Shown piece after piece: positions 15,692 through 25,219 of a stretch of DNA of 64,000 nucleotides. Source of the DNA: Comamonadaceae bacterium PBBC2 (lineage in GTDB: Bacteria; Pseudomonadota; Gammaproteobacteria; Burkholderiales; Burkholderiaceae_C); the NCBI GenBank assembly GCA_002255935.1, contig NKIO01000008.1, forward strand, positions 1 through 64,000. Direction: 5' to 3'. The notes under the pieces are model-generated. The model was not told the origin of the DNA and ran no database searches. It saw only the letters and a list, made by a program, of their open reading frames with translations. The position numbers and the translations under genes were made by a program. How positions within the stretch are numbered: position 1 is the stretch's first letter; each line of letters opens with the position of its first letter.

Positions 15692-18559
15692 TCAGAAGAA
15701 CTTGTAGGTCGCCAGCAGTGTGAGTGAGCGGCCACGCGGGTCGGCTACGCGGGGCTCCCAGGAGCTGCCTGCGCCGGTGTCGCTGTCATACACGGCGGTG
15801 AATGGTGGGTCTTTGTCGAACAGGTTTTTGATACCCACGGTCAGGCCCACGTTTTTGATGCCAGAGTAAGTCAGGCTGGCGTTGAAGGTGGAATAGGCCT
15901 CCACATCCTGTTGCAAATCGACAGGTTTCACACTGCCATTGGCCACACCGGGCAGCACCGCGTCTTTGTAGCCTGAGCGGTAGATCTGGGTGAGCGTGGT
16001 GGTCCAGTCGCCAGTTTGGTAGGAACCTGTCAGCGTGTGCTTCCAGCGCAGGCCCAGGTCGCCCGTGCGGGAGAACACGCCGATCTCGCTATTGCTCCAC
16101 GGCGAGCTGGTCAGCACGCGCGATTTCTTTTCCACCAAATAGCTGCCGTCCAGCACGGCGTTCCACTTGCCATCGCCCATGCGGCCATTGGCGCGCAGAT
16201 TGATATCAATACCCGTGGTCAGAGATTCACCGGCGTTGACCCAACGCTGATCGATCTGCACCAGGTTGCCATTGCTATCGCGAATGAAGTTGGCCGGGAA
16301 CAGCGCCGCATTGTTCAGCAGCGTGGTCAGGCTCAGGCTTTGAATCGAGTTGGCTTTGCTGATGCTCCAGAAGTCGATACCGGCGCTGAAGCTGCTGACA
16401 GGCTCCCACACAAAGCCCAAGGTCCATTGCTTGGAGGTCTCAGGCCCCAGGGTCGATTTGCCGCCAAACAGGGTGGTGGGCGTGATGGATTCGCAGCCAG
16501 GCTTGGTGGTGTCCACGACCAGGCCCGCGCACTTGGCAGGATCGACCAGGTCTTTGCCCGAGTAAGGCGACTCGGTCACGCCAAACAATTGCTGCGCAAA
16601 GGTGGGCACCCGAAAGCCGGTGCTGTAGGCACCGCGTGCCAGCACGGTGGGTACAGGCGTGTAGCGGAAAGAGACCTTGGGGTTGGTCGTGGCACCAAAA
16701 CCCGAGTAGTCATCCCGGCGCACAGCCAGTGTGGTTTCCAGGTCCTTGGTGATGGGGATCAACACTTCGGTGAACACGGCCTTCACATCGCGCTGCACGG
16801 TGTCCAGATTGTTGACCGAGTCAAACGGGGCATTGAACACGCGCGCCTGGGTGGCCAAATCGGTGGCATTGCCATTGAAGGCAAAGCGCTCGGTGCGCAA
16901 ATCAATACCCACAGCTGCCATCACATCGCCCGCCGGTAGCTTGTAGATCGGGCCGCTGGCGGTGGCATCGGCTTGCTGCAAGGTGGACTTGCCGCCGTAC
17001 AAAGTAACGCCCTTGGCCGAGGCCGCCGCCAAAGCCGCCAGGGCTTGCGGTGTTTGTGTTTCACCCGGTAGCAAGAAGGGGTTCAGCAGGCCGGTGTTGA
17101 TGGTGGCTGCAAACTCTTTGCCGAAGAAGTAGCCATTGCCCAGCAAAGATGCCGAATCGCTGGTGGCGACGGACAAGCCGGCCCGGTAATCCCAACCGCC
17201 GCCCAGGGGACCATCGGCCCCGATGAGGGTACGGGCGGTGTTGCTGGCGGTTTCAATCTCGCGGTTACCGCAAGGCATACAGCGCCAGCGGAAGGCAATG
17301 GGTGCGCCCGCCGCCTGGTTGGCCGCCAGCGTGGGGAATGCGCCGACCAGTTTGTCCATCACGTATTTGTACGAAGTGCCCGTGCTGGGGTAGGCCAGAT
17401 TGAACAGCGGGCTGGTCGCGCTGGTGCTGCTGCTGATTTGGTTGGGCGAGAAGGACTTGGCCGACTCTGCCTTGGCCGAAACCAGCTCGGCAAACACCTG
17501 GTGCTGGCCGATTTTGAAAGTACCTTTGGCCACCAAGTTGGTGTTGGTCACGGGCTGCTGCAATACCGCCGCGCGGCCGGTGTCCCAGGCGCAGCCGTAT
17601 TTGGCGGCAGGCGTAGCCCACAGCACTTCGTCATAGGCCCCTTGGCCGTCAATCGCGTTGCAACCAATGCCGCCAGGCACATCCAGCGCGTTGATGCCGT
17701 TGTAGGTTTGGGTGCCGCCGCCAGGCGCGGTGGGGCCGGTGCTGCGGCCGGTGGTGCTCAGGTTGTCACGGCTCAGGGCGTTGTAGATGGAGCTGATGGC
17801 AAACGCGGTGGCAAAGGGTGTGCCGCGTGTATCGACCGACAGGCCGCGGTTGGGCTGGAATGTGTTGACAAACGCGCGCTGGTCGCCGCGCAACTGCTGG
17901 TTTTGGCTGCGCCCGAAGGACACCAGCATATTGAAGCCGTCTTGGTCCAGATTGCCAAAACCACCCACCAACTTGACCCGGTCAATCTTGCCGCCACCGG
18001 CTTGGGTGACATCGGTAAAGGCCTCGGCCTGCAGACCCTGGTAGTTCTTCTTCAAGATGAAATTGATCACGCCGCCAATGGCGTCGGTGCCGTAGATGGC
18101 CGAAGCGCCGTCTTTCAGCACCTCAATGCGGTCTACCGCCGCCATAGGGATAGAACTCAGGTCGACCACGCCACCATTGAGCCCGTGGGCCGCAATGCGT
18201 CGGCCATTGAGCAACACCAGCGTGTTGGACGCGCCCTGGCCGCGCAGGTTGGCGGCCGACAGGCCATTACTGCCGCGCCCGGAGCCTGCGGCCACATCGG
18301 AATTGCTGGCCAGGTTGTCAATGCCGTTGCCGTTGACATTGAGCATGCTGATGACCTGCTCGGCGGTGGTGATGCCCTGCGCCCGCAGGTCTTCGCTGCT
18401 GATGACCTGAATGGGCAGCGCGCCTTCAGAGGCGATGCGCTTGATGGAGCTGCCGGTGATCTCAACGCGTTGCAGCTTTTGGTCGGGTACCGCTTGCCCA
18501 AAGGCATAACCTGCCACTCCCATGAGTGCTATGCAATGGGCAATTTTGTTCAATTTCAC
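15692..18559 (-). CDS. TonB-dependent outer-membrane receptor
   Basis: About 955 residues from the GTG at 18559, preceded by AGGAG at a spacing of 8; the frame runs to 18607 but has no better start. A signal peptide ends near GYAFGQ. A TonB-box-like LQRVEITGSSIKR follows, then a plug domain with LPIQVISSEDLRAQGITTAE, ANLRGQGASNTLVLLNGRR, DLSSIPMAAVDRIEVLKDGA and YGTDAIGGVINFILKK, and a long beta-barrel ending in LLATYKFF (terminal Phe). The ligand is not evident from sequence. It is surrounded by peptidoglycan-recycling genes rather than siderophore or sugar genes. The nearest upstream gene on the same strand is the NagX-like acyltransferase. Confidence 0.92.
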   Translation of the reverse strand: MKLNKIAHCIALMGVAGYAFGQAVPDQKLQRVEITGSSIKRIASEGALPIQVISSEDLRAQGITTAEQVISMLNVNGNGIDNLASNSDVAAGSGRGSNGLSAANLRGQGASNTLVLLNGRRIAAHGLNGGVVDLSSIPMAAVDRIEVLKDGASAIYGTDAIGGVINFILKKNYQGLQAEAFTDVTQAGGGKIDRVKLVGGFGNLDQDGFNMLVSFGRSQNQQLRGDQRAFVNTFQPNRGLSVDTRGTPFATAFAISSIYNALSRDNLSTTGRSTGPTAPGGGTQTYNGINALDVPGGIGCNAIDGQGAYDEVLWATPAAKYGCAWDTGRAAVLQQPVTNTNLVAKGTFKIGQHQVFAELVSAKAESAKSFSPNQISSSTSATSPLFNLAYPSTGTSYKYVMDKLVGAFPTLAANQAAGAPIAFRWRCMPCGNREIETASNTARTLIGADGPLGGGWDYRAGLSVATSDSASLLGNGYFFGKEFAATINTGLLNPFLLPGETQTPQALAALAAASAKGVTLYGGKSTLQQADATASGPIYKLPAGDVMAAVGIDLRTERFAFNGNATDLATQARVFNAPFDSVNNLDTVQRDVKAVFTEVLIPITKDLETTLAVRRDDYSGFGATTNPKVSFRYTPVPTVLARGAYSTGFRVPTFAQQLFGVTESPYSGKDLVDPAKCAGLVVDTTKPGCESITPTTLFGGKSTLGPETSKQWTLGFVWEPVSSFSAGIDFWSISKANSIQSLSLTTLLNNAALFPANFIRDSNGNLVQIDQRWVNAGESLTTGIDINLRANGRMGDGKWNAVLDGSYLVEKKSRVLTSSPWSNSEIGVFSRTGDLGLRWKHTLTGSYQTGDWTTTLTQIYRSGYKDAVLPGVANGSVKPVDLQQDVEAYSTFNASLTYSGIKNVGLTVGIKNLFDKDPPFTAVYDSDTGAGSSWEPRVADPRGRSLTLLATYKFF

Positions 18560-18913
18560 GGGGTTCACTCCTAATGGTTGGGACAGACCGGGGCTGGTCA
18601 GAATCATGGCTCTGGCAACAGACTAAGGCGTTAGCCTCTTGACAGAATAGTTACTTTTCGGGACCTGCATATAACCTGGCGGAATGATCTTTTGGCTGCG
18701 CGCTGCCAGCCCCTGGCTTTGGCCCCCATGCCAGGGATTTGCAAACCTGGTTTGCTATCAAAAGAGAAGCTGCTCCCGCACTATCCATGGGCTAGACGGG
18801 CGATTTGGCACTAAGTTCTGCTGCACAGGTGCTTGAATCGCGGTGGCAGCCGCGGTAAGCCCGGCACGGTGCAGGATTGCACGCAGTGTGGATGCTTCGC
18901 AACACCCCGGCCA
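18560..18913. other. Intergenic gap between TonB receptor and NagX-like gene
   Basis: This 354-base stretch holds the leader of the TonB-receptor gene (AGGAG at 18568-18572 on the minus strand) and copy 4 of the dispersed repeat. No further gene, tRNA or strong promoter hexamer pair was seen. Confidence 0.6.
18751..18811 (+). repeat. Dispersed intergenic repeat, copy 4
   Basis: A plus-oriented copy: TTTGCTATCA, an A-rich spacer, the perfect core GCTGCTCCCGCACTATCCA, TGGGCT, ACGGGCG and ATTTGGCAC. It is one of the two best-preserved full-length copies (with copy 5). Confidence 0.8.
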
Positions 18914-20113
18914 TCAAACCTTCACAAACCAGCGTTTGCGCCACATCCACCACGCGATACCCAGCATGCAGGCGTCAAAAAGCACGGCAAAGAGCAAAGA
19001 CGCATCCACCGCCGCCAGCGGCAGGTTTTGCAGGGGGGCATAGAGCCAGGCTTTGAGCGACACCACCTGGCCGCCGCTTTGCACCCAGGTGATCCACACC
19101 AGGGTTTTGGCCACTACCCCAGACAGCGCAAAGATAAACAGCGCATTCATGCCATACACCGTAAACGGCTGCAGCCACCACGCAGCCCGCTGGCGTAGCG
19201 CCGGGGCGGGGCTGGCGTCCAGCATCCAGTAAAACGCGCCAAAGGCCAATAGCGCCCAGCCCGTCATCCAGATGCAATACGACACCGTCCACAGCGCTTT
19301 GTTGATGGGCATGAAGGTGGCATCCAGTGTGCTGCCCAGCGCCAGGCAGGCCAGCCCAGCCAGTAGCATCCACACCGTTTTGTCCGCCTGGGGCAGTTTG
19401 CGGTCTATGCCGTTGCCGCACAGCACACCCAGCAGCAGGCTGCACACCGCGGGCAGGGTGCTGACCAGGCCTTCCGGGTCCCAGGTTTTGGAAGATGCCC
19501 AGAGGTGGCCGCCCAGCAGCCAGCGGTCGACAAAGGCACCCACATCGCGCCCCGGCTCCAGCGCACCGGCCACCACCACGCCAGTTGCATCCGGCACCGC
19601 CACGCCCAGCATCAGCGCGCTGTAAGCCGCCCACAGCGCCACGATCCAAACGCACTGTTGCCGCCAGGTGAAGAACACCACAATCGGCCCGGCCAGCAAG
19701 GTGCACAAGGCGATGCGCTGCAGCACACCAGGTATGCGCACCGTGTCAAAGTTGAAGTGGGGGTAGAGATTGAGGGCCAAGCCGATCAAAAACACGATGC
19801 CTGCGCGCACGCTGAGCTTGCGCAAGAGCGCGCCACGGTCGGCCCCGGCCAGGCTCAGACGACCGAGTGACAGCGCCATGGACACCCCGCTGATGAACAA
19901 AAAGAACGGGAAGATGCAGTCGGTAAACGTCCAGCCATTCCACTTTGCATGGGCCAACTGGGCGTACAAGTGGCCCCAGTCGCCGGGGTTATTGACTAGC
20001 AGCATGGCGGCGATGGTGAAGCCCCGAAAAGCATCCAGCGACGCCAGGCGCTGCGCTGGTGGTAGGGGTAGCGTTGCGGTAGGTGAGCGTGGTGTGGCGC
20101 GTGGCAAATTCAT
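18914..20113 (-). CDS. NagX-like membrane acyltransferase (heparan-alpha-glucosaminide N-acetyltransferase/DUF5009 type)
   Basis: About 399 residues from ATG 20113 (the frame extends to 20179). The family block SLDAFRGFTIAAMLLVNNPG, then the W-rich HAKWNGWTFTDCIFPFFLFI segment and SGVSMALSLG lie near the N-terminus. Roughly ten transmembrane segments follow, with RIPGVLQRIALC and an FTVYGMNALFIFALSG segment. NagX-type proteins occur in N-acetylglucosamine loci and are thought to move acetyl groups across the inner membrane to amino sugars. The neighbouring muropeptide genes would fit amino-sugar metabolism. No substrate can be assigned. Confidence 0.75.
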   Translation of the reverse strand: MNLPRATPRSPTATLPLPPAQRLASLDAFRGFTIAAMLLVNNPGDWGHLYAQLAHAKWNGWTFTDCIFPFFLFISGVSMALSLGRLSLAGADRGALLRKLSVRAGIVFLIGLALNLYPHFNFDTVRIPGVLQRIALCTLLAGPIVVFFTWRQQCVWIVALWAAYSALMLGVAVPDATGVVVAGALEPGRDVGAFVDRWLLGGHLWASSKTWDPEGLVSTLPAVCSLLLGVLCGNGIDRKLPQADKTVWMLLAGLACLALGSTLDATFMPINKALWTVSYCIWMTGWALLAFGAFYWMLDASPAPALRQRAAWWLQPFTVYGMNALFIFALSGVVAKTLVWITWVQSGGQVVSLKAWLYAPLQNLPLAAVDASLLFAVLFDACMLGIAWWMWRKRWFVKV

Positions 20114-20299
20114 TTCAAAGCCCGGTTGCAAGTGCACGGATTGTGCAGGCTGTTGGTTCGGCCAAAACTTCGGCAACAAGCCAGGCCTTCGCCTTGCCCA
20201 TAACCCCGGCTTAGCGGTGCATAACCGGGGCCTGCAAACCTATAATCGCGCCGCCTGTTGCCGCCCTGGTAGCAGGCACCAAACCCCGGGGGCTGCGCT

Positions 20300-21649
20300 A
20301 TGTGGGAATCTGTTGTTGTGCTGCTGGCCGCTGCGCTTGCGCTGTGGCAAGGCGCGCAACCTGCCAAGCCCGCGCCCCCCGTCCCCGATGCACCCCCCGT
20401 GTCACTCACCGTGGCCCAGGTGATGGCCCTGCAGCCAGCAGCCATCAAAGCACCCCTTACGTCCTTGGAGGGGGAGCATGCGGTCTACACCGCCGCGTGG
20501 GCTTCCCTGCAAACCTACCTGACCACGCCGTTTGATCCCAGCACCGATGAAGGCCTGCCCGACGCGCTAGAGGCCGTGCCTTTGTTTGGTTGGGATGCGG
20601 GCCTGGTGCGCGCGCGGCTTTTGCATGCCCTGCCCGGATTGGCCACCAAGCCCGTGGAGTACCAGCGCGCTGTGCTCACGGGCGCACACACTCTTTTTTG
20701 GGCTGAGGCAGCAACTCCGCTGATGGGTCTGTTGCCCCAGATCACCACACCCAAAGAATTTGCCATTGCCGCCTACACCGTGCTGCGCGCCAGCGATACC
20801 GGCCCGGTGCGCGCTGGCCTGCGGGCGCAGATGCAGGCCAACTTTGCACAGTGGGAACAAGAGCCACGCCTGCAAGCGCTGGAGCGTCGCTTGCGCGCCG
20901 AGCCGCCGGATGATTTGGCCCAGCGCCCGCCGCTCTTGGATTTGTTGCAGGCCCCCATCAAGCCCGGCTACCCGGTGGTGTTCAGCCTGCAGCGCCACAA
21001 CCGCACGTACCCCGGCCTGGCCGTGGTGCGCGGTGCCGATGGCCGCTTTGTGCGCAAGCCCGATGGCAGTGTGTTTGCGCTGGCGCAGTTGGCATTGGCC
21101 AAAAGCCATTTGCCCGGCACCATCACCAATGGCAATACACCCCAGGGCGTGTTCGTTGTGAAGGGCACGGTGGCCGCCACCAACCAGTGGATTGGGCCCA
21201 CGCCAGCGTTGCAGTCCAAGCTACCCACAGAGGCCACGGTGCCTGAGTTTGCGCATGACGAATCCACGGTTGCCGCGTGGGATGAATCCCGCTACTGGTC
21301 TTACCTGCCCCCCTCTTGGCAAGGCTATGCGCCGCTGCGCGAAGCCTGGCTGGCGGGTCTGGCCGGGCGCGACGAGATGTGGCTGCATGGCGACACGGTG
21401 AATCCGCACTACTACCGCAACGCCAGTTACTTTCCTTATGCCCCATCGGCGGGTTGCATGGTGGCTATTGAGTACTGGTCTCAGGCGGACGGTACTTTGC
21501 TGCAAAGCGATCAGTTGGCGCTGGTCAAGGCCTTTGCTTCCAGCGGCACACTGCAGGGCTACCTGGTGGTGGTGGAGCTGGATGACCGCCAGCAGCCGGT
21601 GGCGCTGGCCGATGTTTTGCAAGAGTTGCTGGCGGCGGAGGCACGTTGA
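20300..21649 (+). CDS. YkuD-like L,D-transpeptidase family protein, exported
   Basis: A 449-residue protein with an N-terminal hydrophobic export signal (MWESVVVLLAAALALWQG). The C-terminal part holds the L,D-transpeptidase-type catalytic signature: WLHGDTVNPHYYRNASYFPY with APSAGCMVAIEYW, that is HG followed by SxGC with the nucleophile Cys and its partner His. The middle part is an alpha-helical region of unknown role. Such enzymes form or cut meso-DAP cross-links or attach lipoproteins to murein. The spacing between HG and SxGC is longer than in compact YkuD enzymes, so function is less certain than fold. First gene of a four-gene operon with overlapping junctions. Confidence 0.65.
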   Translation: MWESVVVLLAAALALWQGAQPAKPAPPVPDAPPVSLTVAQVMALQPAAIKAPLTSLEGEHAVYTAAWASLQTYLTTPFDPSTDEGLPDALEAVPLFGWDAGLVRARLLHALPGLATKPVEYQRAVLTGAHTLFWAEAATPLMGLLPQITTPKEFAIAAYTVLRASDTGPVRAGLRAQMQANFAQWEQEPRLQALERRLRAEPPDDLAQRPPLLDLLQAPIKPGYPVVFSLQRHNRTYPGLAVVRGADGRFVRKPDGSVFALAQLALAKSHLPGTITNGNTPQGVFVVKGTVAATNQWIGPTPALQSKLPTEATVPEFAHDESTVAAWDESRYWSYLPPSWQGYAPLREAWLAGLAGRDEMWLHGDTVNPHYYRNASYFPYAPSAGCMVAIEYWSQADGTLLQSDQLALVKAFASSGTLQGYLVVVELDDRQQPVALADVLQELLAAEAR

Positions 21650-23043
21650 TGAAATTCCCCCAGGCCGTGCGTGCCTTGCTCGCCTTGTTGCTTTGTACCC
21701 TGTCGTGCACGCTGCCCGCACAGGGTCTAGACGCTGCTCTGCAGGCCATTCAAACCAACCCCAAAGCCCCGCTAAGCAGTTTGAGCGTGCTGGCCATTTA
21801 CGATGGCAAGCCGGTGTACGTAGCGCATTTTGGGCACAGGCGTATGGGTGCCACTGCGCCCGACCCCAGCACCGCCACGGACTCCAAAACGCTGTACCGC
21901 ATGGCCTCGGTGTCCAAGCTCGTCACCACGCTGGGTGCCATGCGTTTGGTGGATGCGGGCCGTCTGGATTTGGACGCTGACGTTGGCAAATACCTGGGTT
22001 TCAAAGTGCGCAACCCGAGTTTTCCGGAAGTGCCCATCACCACGCGCATGCTGCTGAGCCACACCGCATCCTTGCGCGACGGCGCTGGTTATGTGTTTGG
22101 CCTGGATGTCGCGCTGCAAGACGTTTTAAGCCCGCAGGGCAAACAGTTTGGCGCGGGTGCGGCCTGGGCTGCGCGCTCGGCCACGGCCGATCTGTCCCCA
22201 GGCCGCTACTTTCAGTACTCCAACCTCAGCTTTGGCGTGGTAGGCACGGTGCTAGAGGCCATCACCGGTGAACGCTTTGATGTCTATATGCAGCGCACCG
22301 TGCTGCAGCCCCTGGGCGTGCGCGGCGCCTACACGCCAGAAGGCCTGCAGCAAGACGATGTGGACCATCTGGCCGCCCTGTACCGCAAAGGCCAGGACGG
22401 TGCCTGGAACAGTGCGGGCCCTTGGGTCGCGCAAACTGATGACTGGCAGGGCAAGCTGCCCCCGGCCCGCGCGGGCTTGGCGGCCTATGTGCCGGGCACC
22501 AATGCCACGGGCTTTGGGCCCCAAGGCGGCTTGCGTATCAGCGTCGCGGGGCTGGGCGTCATGGTGCAAATGCTGCTGAACGACGGGGTGCTCAACGTAC
22601 CCGCCTCGTGGAAAAAACAAGCCCATGCGCCCGTGCGCTTTCTCAGTGCCGCCGCAGTGGCCGCGCTGCAGCACACCGAGTGGCGCTACACGCCCGAGTC
22701 GCCTAACGGTGACACGCTGGGTGGCCAGGTGTATGCCTGGGGTTTGGGCATGCAGCGCTTTACCGATACCCGTGAGGCCGGACCCGATGGCAAAGCACGG
22801 GGCGACCGTTTGGTGGCAGAGGGTGGAGTCAGTGGCTGGGGCCACGCGGGCCTGGCGTATGGCTTGCAATCGCTGTTCTTTTACGATCCGGTCAAGCGCA
22901 TCGGCCTGGTCTACGCACTAGGCGGCAGCGGTGTAGACCCGGCGCTGCACCCCGGCCAGTTTTCGGGCTTCAAGCAATGGGAAGAGCAGATCATGGCGGC
23001 TGTGTACCAATATGCCAATGCCAATGCTAAAACCCCGCCATGA
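21649..23043 (+). CDS. Class C beta-lactamase-like serine hydrolase, exported
   Basis: Start ATG 21649 overlaps the previous stop (TGATG). The 464-residue product has a signal peptide ending LPAQG, then the SVSK motif (Ser87, Lys90) in MASVSKLVTTLG, HTASLRDG, and a YSN motif in RYFQYSNLSFGVVG. These are the hallmarks of AmpC/PBP4*-type serine hydrolases. The C-terminal KTG equivalent is not clear; SGWGHAGLAYG may replace it. The context (YkuD-like, AmpG-like and AmiD-like genes) suggests action on peptidoglycan peptides rather than antibiotic resistance. The stop overlaps the next start (ATGA). Confidence 0.8.
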   Translation: MKFPQAVRALLALLLCTLSCTLPAQGLDAALQAIQTNPKAPLSSLSVLAIYDGKPVYVAHFGHRRMGATAPDPSTATDSKTLYRMASVSKLVTTLGAMRLVDAGRLDLDADVGKYLGFKVRNPSFPEVPITTRMLLSHTASLRDGAGYVFGLDVALQDVLSPQGKQFGAGAAWAARSATADLSPGRYFQYSNLSFGVVGTVLEAITGERFDVYMQRTVLQPLGVRGAYTPEGLQQDDVDHLAALYRKGQDGAWNSAGPWVAQTDDWQGKLPPARAGLAAYVPGTNATGFGPQGGLRISVAGLGVMVQMLLNDGVLNVPASWKKQAHAPVRFLSAAAVAALQHTEWRYTPESPNGDTLGGQVYAWGLGMQRFTDTREAGPDGKARGDRLVAEGGVSGWGHAGLAYGLQSLFFYDPVKRIGLVYALGGSGVDPALHPGQFSGFKQWEEQIMAAVYQYANANAKTPP

Positions 23044-24344
23044 CTAAAACCTCCTCTGCCATCACCCCAACTGCCAGCCACCCCTGGCGCTGGATTCCAT
23101 CGCTCTACTTTGGCCAAGGCATTCCCTATGTTGTGGTGATGCTGCTGTCGGTGGTGATGTACAAGCGCATGGGCATCTCCAACACCGACATTGCGCTCTA
23201 CACCAGCTGGCTGTATTTGCCCTGGGTCATCAAGCCGCTGTGGGCACCGTTTGTGGACATGTTTCGCACCAAGCGCTTTTGGATCGTGACTTTGCAACTG
23301 GTCATCGGTGCGGCGCTGGCGTTGGTGGCCTTGACGCTGCCGCTGGACCATTTTTTCCAAATCACACTGGCGGTGTTTTGGTTGATGGCGTTTAGCTCGG
23401 CCACGCATGACATTGCCGCCGACGGCTTTTATATGCTGGGCCTGCCAGAGCACCAGCAGGCGGCATTTGTCGGCGTGCGCAGCACCTTTTACCGCATTGC
23501 CATGATTGCGGGCCAGGGCGGGCTGGTGTATTTGGCGGGCTGGTTTGAGCAGACCACGGGCAGCGTCAGCTTTGCCTGGAGTGTGGTGTTTTTTGTACTG
23601 GCGGGCATGTTTGTGGCTTTGAGTTTTTGCCACCGCGCAGTGTTGCCCCACCCGGCGGCAGACAGCCTGCGCACCAGCACTGAGCAGCCGCTACGCGAGT
23701 TCTGGCGCGTGTTTGCCGAGTTTCTGGGTAAGAAACACATCCTGGCCACGCTGGCCTTTTTGCTGTTTTACCGGTTTGGAGAAGCGCAGTTGCTCAAGCT
23801 GGCTGCGCCGTTTTTGCTGGACGCACCGGCCCAAGGCGGTTTGGGGCTCAGCACGCAGCAGGTCGGCATTGTTTATGGCACGGCCGGGGTGGCCTGCCTC
23901 ACCTTGGGTGGTATTTTGGGTGGCTTGGCCATATCGCGCTTTGGCCTGAAGCGGCTGCTGTGGCCCATGGCGCTGGCGCTGAATGTGCCGCATCTGGTGT
24001 ACGTCTACCTGGCGTTTGGCTTGCCCACCAATATCTGGCTCATTGGTTGTGCGGTGGCGGTGGAGCAACTGGGCTACGGCTTTGGTTTTGCAGCCTACCT
24101 GCTGTACATGATTTTGGTGAGCGATGGGCCGCACAAAACGGCACATTACGCGCTGTGCACCGGCTTTATGGCGCTGGGCATGATGCTGCCCGGCATGCTG
24201 AGTGGTTACCTGCAAAGTGTGTTGGGCTACCCGCACTTTTTTGTCTGGATTTGTTTGGCGGCCCTACCCGCCCTGGCCGCCACGGCCTGGGTGTGGGGCC
24301 ATATTCCGCCGGGCTTTGGTGCCAGGCGTGAAGCCCCTGTCTGA
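23040..24344 (+). CDS. AmpG-like major facilitator (muropeptide permease family)
   Basis: A 434-residue membrane protein with about 12 transmembrane helices. AmpG-family features are the N-terminal SLYFGQGIPYVVVMLLSVVM, WLYLPWVIKPLWAPFVD and the FSSATHDIAADGFYMLGL segment with charged residues inside a helix. AmpG carries GlcNAc-anhydroMurNAc peptides from periplasm to cytoplasm for recycling. Translational coupling with the upstream serine hydrolase and the downstream amidase supports muropeptide recycling. The more distant PAT family (acetyl-CoA transporters) is the alternative. Confidence 0.78.
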   Translation: MTKTSSAITPTASHPWRWIPSLYFGQGIPYVVVMLLSVVMYKRMGISNTDIALYTSWLYLPWVIKPLWAPFVDMFRTKRFWIVTLQLVIGAALALVALTLPLDHFFQITLAVFWLMAFSSATHDIAADGFYMLGLPEHQQAAFVGVRSTFYRIAMIAGQGGLVYLAGWFEQTTGSVSFAWSVVFFVLAGMFVALSFCHRAVLPHPAADSLRTSTEQPLREFWRVFAEFLGKKHILATLAFLLFYRFGEAQLLKLAAPFLLDAPAQGGLGLSTQQVGIVYGTAGVACLTLGGILGGLAISRFGLKRLLWPMALALNVPHLVYVYLAFGLPTNIWLIGCAVAVEQLGYGFGFAAYLLYMILVSDGPHKTAHYALCTGFMALGMMLPGMLSGYLQSVLGYPHFFVWICLAALPALAATAWVWGHIPPGFGARREAPV

Positions 24345-24397
24345 CACCCTGGCCTGACATGCCAGTCCGATCCTCCCGTTTTACTGAAAGAATTTGC

Positions 24398-25213
24398 ATG
24401 GCTCACTCCCCCAAATGGCTTAACACTCTGGTGCTGCTACTGGCAGCCTTGCTGGGCGGCTGCGCCAGCGTGCCCCCGGCGGGCCTGAGCTTTGACACCA
24501 GCCACCCCGCCGTTAGCCAAGGCAGCCGCGTGCGTTACCTCATCATTCATTACACCGCGCTGGACATGCCCACCTCCATGCGGGTGCTGACCGAGCAAGC
24601 CGTCAGCTCGCACTACCTGGTGGACGAAGACCCTGCACCGCGCATCTATTTGCTAGTCGACGAATCGCGGCGCGCCAACCACGCCGGTGTCAGCTCCTGG
24701 AAGACCGACACCAACCTCAACTCCAGCTCCATCGGCATTGAGATCGTCAACCTGGGCATGCGCAAAGGGCCTGACGGCCCGGTGTGGTTTCCGTTTCCCC
24801 AGAGCCAGATCGACAAGGTGATTGCGCTGGTGCGCGAGATCACGCAGCGCCATGGCATCACGCCTGAGCGGGTGCTGGGCCACAGCGATATTGCCCCGCA
24901 GCGCAAGCAAGACCCTGGCCCCTATTTCCCGTGGAAGCAGTTGGCCGATGCGGGCCTGGTGCAGTGGCCCGATGCCGCCCAGGTCGCCCAGCGCATGCAG
25001 GTGTTTGAGGCCTCACCACCGCCTGTGGCCTGGTACCAGTCCAAGCTGTCCACGCATGGGTTTGCCGTGCCCCAGTCCGGCGTGATAGACGAGGCCACGC
25101 GCACGGTGATAGCGGCCCTGCAGATGAAGTACCGACCCAGCAACTATGCGGGCGGCATGGATGCGGAGACGGCGGCGATTCTGGATGTGCTGACGATGCT
25201 ATCTTTGAAGTAG
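24398..25213 (+). CDS. N-acetylmuramoyl-L-alanine amidase, outer-membrane lipoprotein (AmiD-like)
   Basis: The start at ATG 24398 gives a lipoprotein signal with lipobox LLGGC (Cys22); the frame also opens at 24359 but that would bury the signal. Amidase_2 domain: zinc ligands His51 (YLIIHYTAL), His162 (LGHSDIAP) and Asp172 (RKQDPGPYFPW), with Glu115 in IGIEI as the probable catalytic acid. A C-terminal peptidoglycan-binding module of about 60 residues (YQSKLSTHGFAVPQSG, ATRTVIAALQMKYRPS) follows. Length and arrangement match AmiD, which cleaves the MurNAc-L-Ala bond of muropeptides in the periplasm. Last gene of the muropeptide operon. Confidence 0.9.
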   Translation: MAHSPKWLNTLVLLLAALLGGCASVPPAGLSFDTSHPAVSQGSRVRYLIIHYTALDMPTSMRVLTEQAVSSHYLVDEDPAPRIYLLVDESRRANHAGVSSWKTDTNLNSSSIGIEIVNLGMRKGPDGPVWFPFPQSQIDKVIALVREITQRHGITPERVLGHSDIAPQRKQDPGPYFPWKQLADAGLVQWPDAAQVAQRMQVFEASPPPVAWYQSKLSTHGFAVPQSGVIDEATRTVIAALQMKYRPSNYAGGMDAETAAILDVLTMLSLK

Positions 25214-25219
25214 CCAAGA

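Noticed and set aside
20241-20246. Perfect TATAAT upstream of the YkuD-like gene
   Set aside because: No acceptable -35 hexamer lies 16-18 bases upstream, so a promoter cannot be claimed. The flanking CCCCGG/CCGGGG pair is short and may be chance.
20300-23043. Class C-like serine hydrolase as an antibiotic-resistance beta-lactamase (AmpC)
   Set aside because: The C-terminal KTG motif is not clear, no ampR is adjacent, and it is coupled to muropeptide genes. The operon context favours a peptidoglycan or peptide role.
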